The notes beneath the pieces were generated by a model. The model saw only the letters and a program-made list of their open reading frames with translations. It ran no database searches and was not told the origin of the DNA. The position numbers and the translations under genes are program-made. From positions 4,814,269 to 4,878,268 of the forward strand of contig JAQFVV010012423.1 of the NCBI GenBank assembly GCA_028023455.1: a stretch of DNA of 64,000 bases. Reading direction: 5' to 3'. This stretch comes from Epiperipatus broadwayi (lineage: Eukaryota > Onychophora > Udeonychophora > Euonychophora > Peripatidae). Shown here one piece after another: positions 39,761 through 51,738 of the stretch (positions are counted from its first letter, which is position 1; the number at the start of each line of letters is the position of its first letter).

Positions 39761-40859
39761 TCCATAAAATATTTCTTATAGAGCAGCTGTCAATGTTTTG
39801 AATATATCACATCACCCTTCCCAATGTTGATCATTTTAGTATTACCATGTAATCTAATCATTGGTGCTGCATTTTGATGAATATTTTTCAAAATATAACA
39901 TTATCTAGGATTTATATTCTAATAAACAAATGCTTTAATCACTGTAGAAATGTTTATACAATCAAATCCTTTCAAAACTCATAAATTCCTAGTATAATGG
40001 CAACTTTTATATATTGATTCTTTCTATAAATTTTATGATTGGTAATCTACTGTGGTAAAACCACTTTGAATCCAACTTATGCATTTTATTATTTGAAAAC
40101 CAAATTTTGAAGTAGATGATTTATAATTATCTTGAAAAGATTTTGTGTAAAACTAATAAAAGGCTGAAAAGTCTTCAAATTTTAATATATTCTTTATCAT
40201 CTTTCATAAACAATAACTAATTTTTATAATCATTTGTCAACAAGTTTTTTGCCTGCTTTTAAAATATCAATAATAATTCCACTACTTCCTAGGAGCTATA
40301 CTGTCTATATAGTTTTAATTGTATGTCTCACTTTTTCATGTAAAATATTGGATAATTCAAAAAATAAAATAATAGTAGACACACTTTGTTTTTTTCTTCT
40401 TCATTACTATATAATTATTTGTGTCTTATTCCATATATTTCATGATGCCATTTCTTTTAATTTGCATCACTTTTTTTTATTGCAGGAACATTTTTTTTTA
40501 ATATCAAAGTGATATTTACAATTTTAAAATTTTTATTATGGTTTTCCTTGCCAAATCATAATTACATTTTTATATATTATTATTAAATCTATTTCATACC
40601 ATACTAAACATTGGATATTTAACTTTACTTAAGTAGTAATTTTTAACATATTCCACATTTCTTCTTTTGTTCATAAACTTTTTTATTTTGGTAGAAAATT
40701 TACTGTTTTATAGCTGCTTTTTTTGTTCAATCTAGCTAGCTTTCTTGCAGTTTAAAGACTATCAGTTATCTTTTTATTGATTTCAATCATACATGAATCA
40801 TCTTCACAATATAAAGTGTTTTTAAAGTTAATAAACATCAAGTATTAATATTGTCTTTC

Positions 40860-41250
40860 TTAATAATTTCAGTCCCTCTAGTCTTGCATTGACATATATT
40901 TTACTTTTCACTAATCGGTGATCATTTCCTGTGTTGAATTAATTAAAAACATTATAATCTTGAAATACATATTTTATATTAATTAAAATAAAATATAATT
41001 TTGCTGTGCCTTAATTTGTATGCTTCCATGTCCATTTCTGTTTAGCATTTTTTTTAAAAAAAATTTGTAACAGTTTTTTTTTTACAAAATTCATAAGTCT
41101 GTTTCTTCTCTAATTTCTATTATCATAGCCAAATTTACCCACAGCAATTTTGTCTTTCAATAATTTACCAATTCTAGCATTAACACAATTTTAAAATGGT
41201 AAATGGTATTTCAGTCTTAATAAAAGTTTTTTATGTATCCTTATAAAATG
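40860..41250 (-). pseudogene. RTE AP-endonuclease remnant
   Basis: Minus-strand pieces in order are VNARIGKLL and AVGKFGYDNRN, then NRLMNFV, then KQKWTWKH, then FNTGNDHRLVKSKI. In RTE elements these are the VGKFG(x)GxRNERG block, the RLxxFA block, the KWTWxSPNG block and the NTGSDHRLV catalytic block. The enzyme nicks target DNA to prime reverse transcription. Stops and a poly-T slip near 41050 break the frame. Confidence 0.7.
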
Positions 41251-41510
41251 TTCCTATTTCTTTATCGCAGAATCTGTATTTAGGAACATCAGTTAACTTG
41301 AATAATTAATCTTGCCAAAGCTTTCTGATATACCATCAATCTTCATAATATTGTTCTTTCATATTTATTTATAATGAATTCCAATCCACTTATGCTTTCA
41401 ATATTTCTGCTCTTTTGGTAAAGTATATGAAAACTTTTAAAATTAATTATCTTTCTAATTTTTCTTCTAACATTTTTCACAAAATATCCTATAGCCTGTA
41501 TTTTAATTTT

Positions 41511-42754
41511 ATTTCCAATTTTCCTTCACTTGAAAATGATTTAAACTAGTTTATATATATTGAATATTGTAGCATTTTTCCAGAGTTTGAATCTTTAAGT
41601 AGAGTTTGAATAATTTATAATCAGTGATTAATTTTTCATTCTCTTACTACTTTTTGAGAATTATTATTTATGTTTTTACTACATTTTTATAATAAATTTT
41701 ATAATTAACTTTTTAAAATGTTTTTCATATTTCTGTATTTATAAAATATAAAAGTAAAACAGCAATTATCTTAAACATAAGTAAATGAATACTTAATTTT
41801 AATAGTTGGTTCTGAATCCTGGCATATCTACAATGATTTTTTTCACAATTGATTCTGCTGACTCCATTTTTAGAAAATTTTAATTTCACTCATTTTCAGG
41901 CATCAAAAATCTTTAAATTGCCATATATATAAATACATTATTACCCCAAGAAATTTTATGCAGTGTAATATAGTATTTTGATTATATATAAGCTAAATAT
42001 GATTAGCTTTTATTAGCTGGTGCAAAGATCAGTCATCCTACAATCTCAAAGCTATCAACATAAAATAAAATTATTTTCATTCATTTTCCAAGATTGTTTA
42101 CGAATATTAAAATAGCACAATATCATCAGAAAGATCCAATTTTATTTATTTTTCAGACTTTAAATGGATATTTGAACAATTCAATAACATCAGAAAGTTT
42201 AAATTAGTCAAGATTTCTATGCAGTCTTCCTTAAGTGATATTTAGTTTAATTTTATATGTATAAATCAAATTAAAATATACATTAAAGATTGTTATCTGT
42301 AATAATTAATGTAAAAACAATTATATAATGGTTTATATTAATAATATAACAATTATAAAATACCAGAAGTATTCCCCATCATTTTAACAACTATTATCAA
42401 TCATCTAAATAATTATAAATTTACTGAAAGCAAATATCATGTAATATGTCAAGATTCATGAATTTTAATATTTGAACTATATAATTAATGATTTTATTTT
42501 CTAATTATAATAATTTCCTTCCAGATTTTTTTCTTATTATGGATTCCTTTCTCATGAAGAATTCTAATATTATCCAAATTAAAATTAAAATTGCATATAT
42601 TTTATTATCAAAGAAAATTAAAGCCATTATTATATTACCTTTTTTTCTTTTTATTTATTTTTTGGATAGTATATAATAGTTCCAAAAGTAACTGAAAATA
42701 CTTTTGGAATATTGAAATTGTTATATTAATATTTATCATTATTTAATAGTTATA
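41511..42754. other. AT-rich DNA, nothing recognised
   Basis: Only short, low-complexity open frames. Confidence 0.5.
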
Positions 42755-42760
42755 TTCATT

Positions 42761-42761
42761 A

Positions 42762-42792
<31 letters not shown>
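42761..42792. repeat. (TA)n(TG)n compound microsatellite
   Basis: About 16 bp of TA passing into about 16 bp of TG, directly left of the dispersed repeat below. Confidence 0.95.
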
Positions 42793-42990
42793 ATCCCTAG
42801 ATGGAGCTTTACCAATAATTCCTAACAAGCTTTGTTTACATAAATGCTGCCAAAAGAGATAGAATTCAAAATCTCTATCATTGTCACCCCACCTTCAGAC
42901 CAGCGGGTTTCAAGCTTATGGCTTACATCAGTGAAGGGCTGGGAGACTAAGAAACTAGATCTAAACACTAACTCTAAAGTCAGTATTTAT
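42793..42990 (+). repeat. Dispersed repeat related to 23.27-23.41 kb
   Basis: The segment ggcttacatcagtgaagggc then agactaagaaactagatcta matches ggccttcatcagtgaggagc then ctgagagcattgcagctagatct at 23347-23396. The start atccctagatggagcttt recalls the inverse of ctccatctagtgcctac near 23302. It is GC-richer than its flanks and noncoding. It is likely a copy of a nonautonomous element that the 23.2-kb element also carries. Confidence 0.55.
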
Positions 42991-44602
42991 ATATATATTT
43001 AAAAAAACAAATATCTATAAATGAGATGCTTTTACAAAAGAAAAATTCTTTACTGTTTAACATAAAATATTATGTGACAATGTAACCTTAAAATTTCAAG
43101 TTCTTTTTTTTTTTTATTAAAATCTGGTTAGTAGTCAAACATTAAATCTTTTTTTTTTCATGTCTGTTTGAATTATAGTGTGCCATTTCATTTTAGCATT
43201 AAATCTTTATTCTATATTATAAATAAATAAATTGGACTTGATTTATTAGAAATATGAGTTTACAATTAAAAAACAACCTTAAAAATAATATTTGAACTTT
43301 GTAAATATAGAAAAAAAACTAAAATATGTAATCAGAACAATAACTTTTTTTATTAAATGCTTACCACATAGTCATTAAAAACAAACTTGTTAATTAAACT
43401 TTATTTCTAAAACTAAAAAAAATATTAAGTAATAATAAACCATTACAATTCTGTTTTAAAATTGCATTTATAATTATGAAAATACAAAACTCTGCACTAT
43501 GGTGTTTTGAAAGCATGATCTGTTGTAATTTTGTTTCGCAACTAATATTTTTTAAGAACAAAACATATTCAAATAAAATCTAAATCTAATCATAAGTATA
43601 TTTGTTTTGTTTTTTAAAAAGATACTGTACAAATACTTTAAAAATAATTGTAAATATTTAAATAAACTATAGAAAATAATTTTTTCCATTAATAAATGCA
43701 ATAAGAGAGAATTTTTAGAAACTATTGCAAGCTTTCTCAAATCCCCCCCCCCCTAAAAAAGAATCTACCAATCAATAACAATATTAGTTTATTTGTATTA
43801 GTTCTCTGTACAATGCTAACATTTTCAATTTTTTCTGTAAATTAATAAATCAACTGTTTCAGTTTCTATTATCAAATGAATACAAAGTTGGCAAAATAAC
43901 ACTACGGTAGTTCCAGGAGATTAAAAGGAGACTGAAGACACCAACAGCTCTATATAAAATATGTTGTCTGTATGAGAGTAAATGTTAAATCAATGTTATA
44001 AACCTAAATCAACATAACAATGAATACTAGCTTATAAAATTCTAAATTATTTAGTGCAGTAATAAAATTATAAACTAAGAATCTAAAAGTCCCTGGATTG
44101 AAGCTATGTTCCATAACATATGTTCTATTGAGTGATCAAGCACTAGATTAATGTAGTTTTTTTAAATATCTGCAACATGAAACAACTACAGGCAAAGGTT
44201 AAATAAATGTAATAAAAAATTCATTATATTTCAGTTTTTAGCATTAATAAGACTATTTTTCAAAGAATTTTAACCATTATCAAAAGTATTCTCCCTTCAA
44301 AAACATCATATAAGAATGTTATTCAAATACATTTCTGTCTCTCTTTAATTCAATTTTAAGTACATTTCATATTTCATTTAAAAACAATATTTAAAATGAA
44401 CTTATTAAACAAAAATTTATCAAAAATATAAGGGCATTTTGAATGTTAGATTAGCTTCACAAATACTTCATATGTCTATTGTTAAGGTTTATTTTAGAAT
44501 ATTTCAAAGACCAATATTTATAATATCAAAAGTAATATATTATTTTGCATTGAAATATAGGCAAGTGGCAAACTTTTAGCAGTAATGTTCTTATTCTTTA
44601 GT
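42991..44602. other. AT-rich DNA with one C11 run
   Basis: An 11-C homopolymer lies at 43743-43753. No gene or element recognised. Confidence 0.5.
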
Positions 44603-46560
44603 CCAGGGATGGCCAATCTTTTTTAGTGGTGAGTCACTTTAAAATTTAAAATTTGATTAAAAGTTGCCTTAAAATACTTAAACTAAATTATTTAACAAAG
44701 TTTTATTCAATCTTAAAAACCATGAAAAAAATAATATATATTCACAATTAAATATAAAAGCTAATGTGATGTTTGCTGCTGTATTTGCGATGATAATTTT
44801 TTTATATCAGATTATAATTTACTGTTTTCAGTTTCACATTTGTGATCTTCATTTTTTTCAGAGTCGGTTTATGGTTTATCGATTTTATATATTTTATTGG
44901 AAAAAAGTTATTCATAGAAATAAGTAGATTCAAACATATTCAAATAAATGCATTGGGTAAAGAATTCTACTCTTGCACTATAATGTTTTCATTTGTTTTT
45001 CTTCTACATTCTTATCAAAACTCACTTGGTAAGCATTTCCTTTTACTTTAGTAACTATTTTTTTAATTTTTGTCTCCACAAAAAACTGTCTTGAAATACT
45101 ATTAATGCTATTTCTAAATTATAAATATTCAACAAATAATGCCAAATTTTCAGACATAAAATAAGTTGTATTCCAATTGTTCAAATTGATTAAATCTTTC
45201 TGAAACAGCTTCTTTCATTTATCCAACAATTAACAAATAGTTTTTGATTGGATCCATTCTAATATCAATACTATTATCAAAACTCATTGTAGTTTGAAAA
45301 TACTTAAGTAAAGTTGGAAAATATTTATAAATTTTCTTGTTAAATCATTTATAAATATGTTCAACTTTGTCATGAACAATTTAATGTGTTCATAGAAGTA
45401 GGTAATGTAATTTGGGCATGCCCTTGTACATTCTTATTAAGTTTATTAAAATGTTTTATTATGTCACATAAAATCATTAAATCATTTCAACCATTGAAGA
45501 TTAGTTAGTTGATTGATAACTAGCATTCTTTGCATTTCAAAAAAATCTTATTTGATCAACACATACAAAACGATTTAAAAATAAACCTCACCTTATCGAA
45601 AATTATTGTGCATTGAAAGTTCTAAGTACTAGGAGGAATCAATTTATATAATAATTTTATAAATTTACACTTATTTAGAGCTTATACAGATATAAAATTT
45701 ACAATATTTGTCACAATTGACATCACTTTTGAAAATGCTTTTAGGTAGTCTTCTCTTAGAATGTTGAAACTGCAAGAGGGTGTACAAATCACGCTAAGAG
45801 AAAACTACCTGATTTTAATTCTATGTTTGCACACAGAACTTCTTGATGAATTCAACTATTGGATAGCCAAAATATTGTTTGAGTTGTTTTATAAGTCCAA
45901 CATTTCTGCTAACCATGTTTGTAGCACTGTCAGTAGTTACAGAAACAATCTTCTTTAAATCAATGTTAATTTTTGTAAATTCATCTGTAAATCTCTTCAT
46001 AACATCTGTAGTGATAGTTTTTCATGCTAAATGTCCAGAGTTGTGCAATAATCGAAGTTTGCCTGAACAGTAATATTGGTATTTCCAGCCCAAGAAATTA
46101 ATAAATTTTGGCGAGTTTATTAAATTACAAATTAATTGGATATAAGTATTTTGCCCCTAACCAAACAATTTGTTTATTCTTTTTATAATAAGATTATTTT
46201 CTTTAAAGGCAAACAAGTAGATGCATTCCAAAAAAGCTTCTTTAAAAATTCTCTTTCAGAAAGTGGTTTAGCCATGTTTTATAATATAGTGTGTCAGATG
46301 AAAACTAATTGATATTATATTATTTTTAGCACAAGAAAACTATTTGAATACATTAATTTGAGTTTTATAGTAATTCATTCCAAAAGTAGGTCTTTTTCTT
46401 TTCATCTGTCAATGAAACAAGATTTTGTGTACGCTTTCAAAATGTCGTTTTACATTATAACCACGAGTTGTGACGTTTTTATTACACTCAATGCAAAGTG
46501 TTTTTTATCTTATTTAATTAGTCCAAAGTTTTTTTGGTTTATACTTTTTAGCCAGTGATA
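44603..46560 (-). mobile_element. hAT transposon with GTF2IRD2-like transposase, decayed
   Basis: The left edge (3' end of the element, given the minus-strand gene) reads cagggatggccaatcttttt, close to the CAGGGGTGGCCAA-type terminal repeat of hAT elements. From 46560 downwards the minus strand encodes a BED-like zinc finger, then a transposase core, in the usual order. The partner terminal repeat beyond 46560 was not found, so the right boundary is the start of recognisable coding. Stops and frameshifts abound; no complete protein. Confidence 0.7.
45300..46560 (-). pseudogene. hAT transposase pseudogene (BED finger plus core)
   Basis: The minus strand at 46427-46498 reads LCIECNKNVTTRGYNVKRHF followed by ESVH, a C-x2-C...H-x4-H BED/C2H2-type finger. 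A GKPFxxGEF-like block follows near 46260, where hAT proteins of the GTF2IRD2/ZBED type have one. The longest clean piece (about 45833-46014) reads ITTDVMKRF...KKIVSVTTDSATNMV; the TTDxAxNM motif holds a catalytic Asp of hAT transposases. Beyond it are the worn CIIHQ-x-LCAQ block, NIVNFI, and a degraded NKLNKNVQGHAQ-like stretch near 45400. Domestication is unlikely because the frame is broken many times. Confidence 0.7.
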
Positions 46561-46954
46561 ACTTGAACTACTATATATATATATAAAAAGATAAATAAAA
46601 TAAAAAAATAGCATTAGAACTATAATATTACTCATCAACTCAAAGTACAACAAAGCAGTAAATAATCAAAACTAAAAAAATTCAAATTACAACCATGATT
46701 ATTCTAATACTGAAATCATTTTATCTAACGATACAATTCTTTAACAAACTGATATTCTTCACAAAGTGATTTACCAGATATTTATATATTTGCCAGCAGA
46801 ATTCATGACGCATTCGGTATGGACATCTAATAATAAGTAGTTCATTAAAGAGTAGACAATCTAAAAAAAATGTTTTTAAGTTTTGTTAGACTTTCTGAAC
46901 ATGCAAGTGGATACTTAAAATTGTTCCATGGGTTACTCCATGACTCATGGGTCA
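46561..46954. other. AT-rich DNA, nothing recognised
   Basis: A short (TA)n lies at about 46572-46584. Confidence 0.5.
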
Positions 46955-47125
46955 TGCGTTCGACATCAGTACTCTGGTTAGAGCCTGCATTGCTTAGTTC
47001 AATAATTGAGTGTCCGCATCGAACGCTAAAGATCCATAGATCATAGCTCAGCTGTATCATTTGGTTGTGGTCTATCTATATGACGTTTATGATCTTTTGA
47101 GCAACAAACCATTCGATTATTTACG
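46955..47125 (+). repeat. Dispersed repeat, copy 2 (SINE-like)
   Basis: Second copy of the repeat at 38715-38850. A little upstream, at 46945-46965, is gggtcatgcgttcgacatca, which resembles a polymerase III B box (GGTTCGANTCC). A tRNA-derived SINE is therefore possible. The minus frame at 46845-47060 runs through the repeat and is not a gene. Confidence 0.5.
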
Positions 47126-48955
47126 ATAAGCTACTATTTAAACTTATTTCCACTCAGAAAGTTTAACACACATACATTCGTAAGTCTTAATACTGAATGT
47201 ATATATTTAAATTTTAATAATAATTATTATTATTCATTAGAAACACTTTCTAGGTCATGTTCTTCATGCTTTTCTATTTTTACTTGTTCTTCATTACATA
47301 ACTATTTTGCTTTTTAAAATAATCCATCATCATTATTTTCAAACTACATTCATTTCTTTGGCAGTCATCGCGGGTTTTTTAAAATGTCTAATTCCTTTCT
47401 TTTTAAAATATTTTCCCTCTTTATTTAAGAATAATAATAATTGCTACTATTATTATTTTTTTTCTCTTCAAATCTAATTTTAACAATTATTTTTCATTCA
47501 CTTCGGAAAAAATAAATCTTTTATTCACACTGCATGCTTTCTCGCAATAAATAATAAGTACGATGACAGTGTTAAACGTTTCAACCTTTTAATATTCGTC
47601 ACTTTATGGGTTACTTACTCATCAGTGTTTACTGCGCTGCAGCTTGTCAAGAAGGCAAACATGCAGACGAAGATTTGTTTTAAAAAATGATGATGGTTTA
47701 AAAACAAGAAAATAAATCGTCTGAAAAAGTCAAAGATTTTTTTTTTTTTAATTTTGACACTACGTATATATATATACTCAGCACTCTGAGTATGTATAGT
47801 GCGTTTTATTAAGAATTTATAAAAGGATCATTGGAAATAATGATTTTTAAAGAAACGTTATCGGCTGCATCTTATTATTTTGGATGCTTTTTAAATAATG
47901 TTATTGCATTTCATATATGACAAATTAAGCTTCTTGGTATAGTAGTAGCTTATTGTGATTTCATTATGATGATCTGGGTTCTCATCTAAGCTGAATAAAC
48001 TTTAAAATATTTTTCACTTTTCAATTAGGTTTAGAATTTTATTTCAGAGAAAAACTTAATAACCAACTCAATTACCTATCTAACATTGGTCAGTAATCGG
48101 TATTGAGTTGCTTTTAGCTTAAGAATAGACTGAGAATATAAAAAACACTCAAACTCTTATCATCTAGCATTTAACAATGTTGATGATAATGCCTTTCTTC
48201 ACCGTTTTTTCAGGGGAAAATATTTAATGTCTCCTTGATTTTTAACTTTAATCACAAATAACAAATCTTTAAAAATAAAATAAACCTTTAACCTAGATAA
48301 ATAATGCTAAAAAAATTATAAGAAATAAAGTAGTCAAGTGGTTCATTGCTCACACTTCACAAAATCTTCTACCAAGGAAAGAAAAATGAAAGGAAATTGA
48401 GTAAGCTAGCAAAAGGTCCTTAAATTTTGAGCTTTAAAATCTGCCATTCTCCCACTCCAAAAACTATGCAGTCTTTAAATTATTGATGTTTAATAATCCG
48501 ATAAAAAATAGTAAAGCGCATCTTAATGATTAAAACTATTTATTAATATTCAATAATTAAATGTTTTATGAATTCACTAAATTCGTCTCACACCCACAAC
48601 AAAATTGTGCATAGAGTGTTTCAAAATATGTTTTCAATGTTAATAAATTAAAGTGTTTAAATATTTTAGCCTCTCTTTACAGAAAAACATTTTTTACTGG
48701 ATTACATTGGCATTTTGATCTAGTGAGGTTTTTCTTTTAATGATAAAACAATTGCTTATTCGCTAAAGTTAATATTGAATAATCTATTGCCATAATTAGT
48801 GAGTATTTTTAATAACATTTAAACTGATTTTAAAATGTATGAACTTATACTAGATACTAAGCTGAAAATTCAAATTAAAATTGTTTTAAAACTTTAACAT
48901 GTAATACTTAAAATGTTGTTGTTACCTGTTTACAGTATTGATACATCTTATTTTA
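47126..48955. other. AT-rich DNA with a small TATA/palindrome patch
   Basis: (TA)n at about 47764-47775 is followed by a small palindrome tactcagcactctgagta. A GC-richer patch at 47610-47670 is discussed as a finding. No gene is called. Confidence 0.45.
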
Positions 48956-49175
48956 AGTGAAAAGTAAATACTGGGAGAGACATTTAGGATGATCATTTTA
49001 ATCAAATGCTTTATTGTAATCAACAAAGGACATGGTGATTTGTTTGCATTATTTGTTCACTTTGTCAATTAACTTATATATAAGAGAAATGAGTCTCTTA
49101 CTCTTTGATTTATTTTGACGCTAATTTATAAATCTAGAAAAATATTTTGATAATTTGCACAGTCTGGCAAGGTTT
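48956..49175 (-). pseudogene. Non-LTR reverse transcriptase fragment
   Basis: The minus strand at about 49000-49030 reads SFVDYNKAFD, the conserved RT motif A (F-x-D-Y-x-KAFD) with the catalytic Asp, followed by a stop. Just upstream, RDSFLLY-like and VNK residues fit the GTRDAIFxLRxLxEKxxE block that precedes motif A in CR1/jockey/RTE-like elements. The QGxxLS and FxDD motifs are not recognised downstream. It is too short to assign a clade. Confidence 0.55.
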
Positions 49176-51450
49176 TTTTTTTTAATATAAAAATTGATTT
49201 CTCACATATTTGGCATTCTTTTTAAGTTTCTTCAATTTTTGTAAAATTTATATTCTGCAACAGTATCATCCACTATGTGGGTACCCTTTGATGATATAAG
49301 CTCACATTGCTAATTGCTCAGATAGTCATGTGATCTTTGAGCACATAAATGAGAGGATGACTATTTCAATTTAATTGATAAAACAGATTTTTTTCTCTTT
49401 AACTCAATTCACTATCCTATCACTGCACTCAATAGATCATTGATCATATTAATGCCTGTCTGATTTTATTAAAAATACCTTAGTTGCACTCCTGCAATAT
49501 ATCTTCTATGTTTACAGTGGTCAAGCCATGATTATAATAAACTAAGTATTATTTTTTGTACTGTAAGTGTACATTTTTAAAATATGTTGATAACATTGTA
49601 TTTAATATTTTTTATGGTTATATGAAATAAATAATTAGTATTTTCAAAGTTATATTATATAAATAAAGTATTTTTTTAATTAAGCCATGTATTATTTTGT
49701 TTATTTTTTTAAATTCCAACTATTCTTGATAATCAACTATCAAGTATATATAAGAATGATTGTCCTTTACTTCATGCACAATCACATTATTACTTAAAAT
49801 ATAACAGTTCTCAGTTAGGACTATAATCTTGGCAATGATAAATAATATTTTGTTGAAAGATCTGGGAATTTAAACAAAATAAGGTTTAATCCAAAAAATA
49901 TTTTATTTATATATGTAAATATAAATATATGAAAGCATCTTAGATCTACACAATATCAATAACAATCAACAAAAAAAACTTTTGAGTAGTGACAATTACT
50001 TACTTTATACATTTTAGGAATGTTTTGTGAAAGATACACCCTTGTGTACAATTTATTAATATTTGTGAGTGTAATATATTACATTATTTAAAAAAATAAT
50101 GTTTACCAATAGTCTATTGCATAGAAATTATTGTGTTGTAAATAAATATTTTTGCTATTAAAAAAAAAAAAAATCAACAATCTTAATATGTTGTCAAGGC
50201 AATTTTTTAATAATTAAAATCGATACCCACCTTTATCTATGTTCTAGTATGTTTAAATGGACACTAAAGATTGCAATTTTATTAAAGAGAGTGATTAATT
50301 CAAAGCAGTTTAAATAAACTTCATAAAACAAACAAATATAACTTGTTTTTGAAAATAAACTAATAAATAGTCAATGATAACTTTCAAACCAGTGAAACTA
50401 TGTATTACTTAGACAATAAAGGCAATAATACTTAAGGAAGTTTATAAATGTAAATATATAAAAGCAGTCCACACCTAAACAATACCAATATTAATAACAA
50501 TAAAACAATCTCAATCTTTTTTTAACGAAAATAATAAATTAAGAAAGCACATTTACATATATATTTACAGTACTCTAAAAGGGCATTCAATCATTCCAAT
50601 TCTGGTTCATTACAATTAAATACCTATGACGTGACTTTTTTTTCTAGAATAATTTATTTAAATTCTAATTTAAATGTAGCAGTAGTTCTGTTAGTGTCAT
50701 ATACAACTTCATAGGTTATTTTAATCGTTTAAAGACTTAATGCTTTTGGAATCTAAACAACAATTGCCTATTTGCAAAGAATAGTGTGGAATTGTGCGAT
50801 CTGGATTCTCATCTAAATTTATCATAGAGGGTTAATGATTCCTAATATAATACAAGACCATCAACTGCAACCTTCTTATAATCCATACCTTTTAAACATA
50901 GACTTTCCCCAATCTATCCCAAAATTATATTTTACTTTATTTACAACTTTAAGTGTTTTAGGGTGCAAGGGGCAATGGCATCATAAATCTACTTTTTTAT
51001 ATAATTTCTTTGATCAATGACCTATTTTTTGAAACATATGGCAGATTTTTTACTTTTCCTTATTAAATTAATTTTATTTTCTATTTAATAAAAGTACTTT
51101 ACGATTTATTTTTTTTGTATTTATCATTCATTGTACTGCAATAAATTTTACTAAATGTATCATATATAGTATATACAGTATAAAACTTTTCGAAAAAAAA
51201 TGCAAAGAAAAAATTCTATACACATACATTTTAACTATGGTACTAAATAACGTTTAAATCGTAAAGAAAACTTGATTTAATAAATCTTTTTGTTTAGCAT
51301 GTAATTGATGTATTTGTAATTTGATACAGTATACTACGCGGCTTTACTGTGATCTGAATTCTTTTTTTTTTTTTAATAAATACTGTCTTCGACAAATTGC
51401 CTTAGAAAATTAGAAAAGGCTTATAAACTATCACATGAAGTCGGCTGTCC
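49176..51450. other. AT-rich DNA, nothing recognised
   Basis: This includes gatctggattctcatcta at 50797-50814, similar to gatctgggttctcatcta at 47973-47990, perhaps two worn SINE B-box regions. No gene. Confidence 0.45.
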
Positions 51451-51454
51451 TTAA

Positions 51455-51640
51455 CTACTTCCGGTTTCTCGGCGACGATTGCGCTCGTTAATGTTCGTTT
51501 GTTGAAGTTCGTTTTTCTGTTTGAAATTACGGAAAAACTATAAGGACTACGCATGCGCCTATACCATAATTCTCTTCGTTGTTTTTTCCTCTTTTCGTAG
51601 GTAGTCGCCATTTTTCTGTAAGTTAAAAAATAAAATTTTT
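51455..51640 (+). promoter_or_regulatory. CpG-containing TATA-less promoter-like block
   Basis: This block contains far more CpG than the surrounding DNA. It includes acttccgg (51457-51464, ETS core), cgcatgcgc (51550-51558, NRF1-like) and gccattttt (51607-51615, YY1-like). A pyrimidine stretch ttcctcttttc (51587-51597) resembles a TCT-type initiator. The ETS/NRF1/YY1 combination is typical of housekeeping-type animal promoters. It lies just upstream of the reading frame at 51739. A gtaagt donor at 51618 and an ag acceptor at 51697-51698 would allow an 81-bp intron in the 5' leader. Confidence 0.5.
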
Positions 51641-51738
51641 ATTAATTTTTTTGTGAATAAGGTCAATTTTTTAAAAAATTTTTTTCACAATTTGTTAGAT
51701 TAACGGAAACAAAAGTACGCAAAATAAATGAACGGGAC

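Larger units (their letters stand above)
39012..41510 (-). mobile_element. RTE-type non-LTR retrotransposon, near full-length but decayed
   Basis: Reading the minus strand from about 41510 to 39012 gives AP-endonuclease, then reverse transcriptase, then the 3' end. This is the single-ORF order of RTE elements. Endonuclease blocks include AVGKFGYDNRN and KQKWTWKH (41000-41160). The FNTGNDHRLVKSKI segment (about 40890-40940) carries the catalytic DH. The 3' end near 39012-39060 is a worn version of the tail seen at 9.36 kb. Many stops and frame changes are present; it is not functional. Its 5' start is uncertain. Confidence 0.75.
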
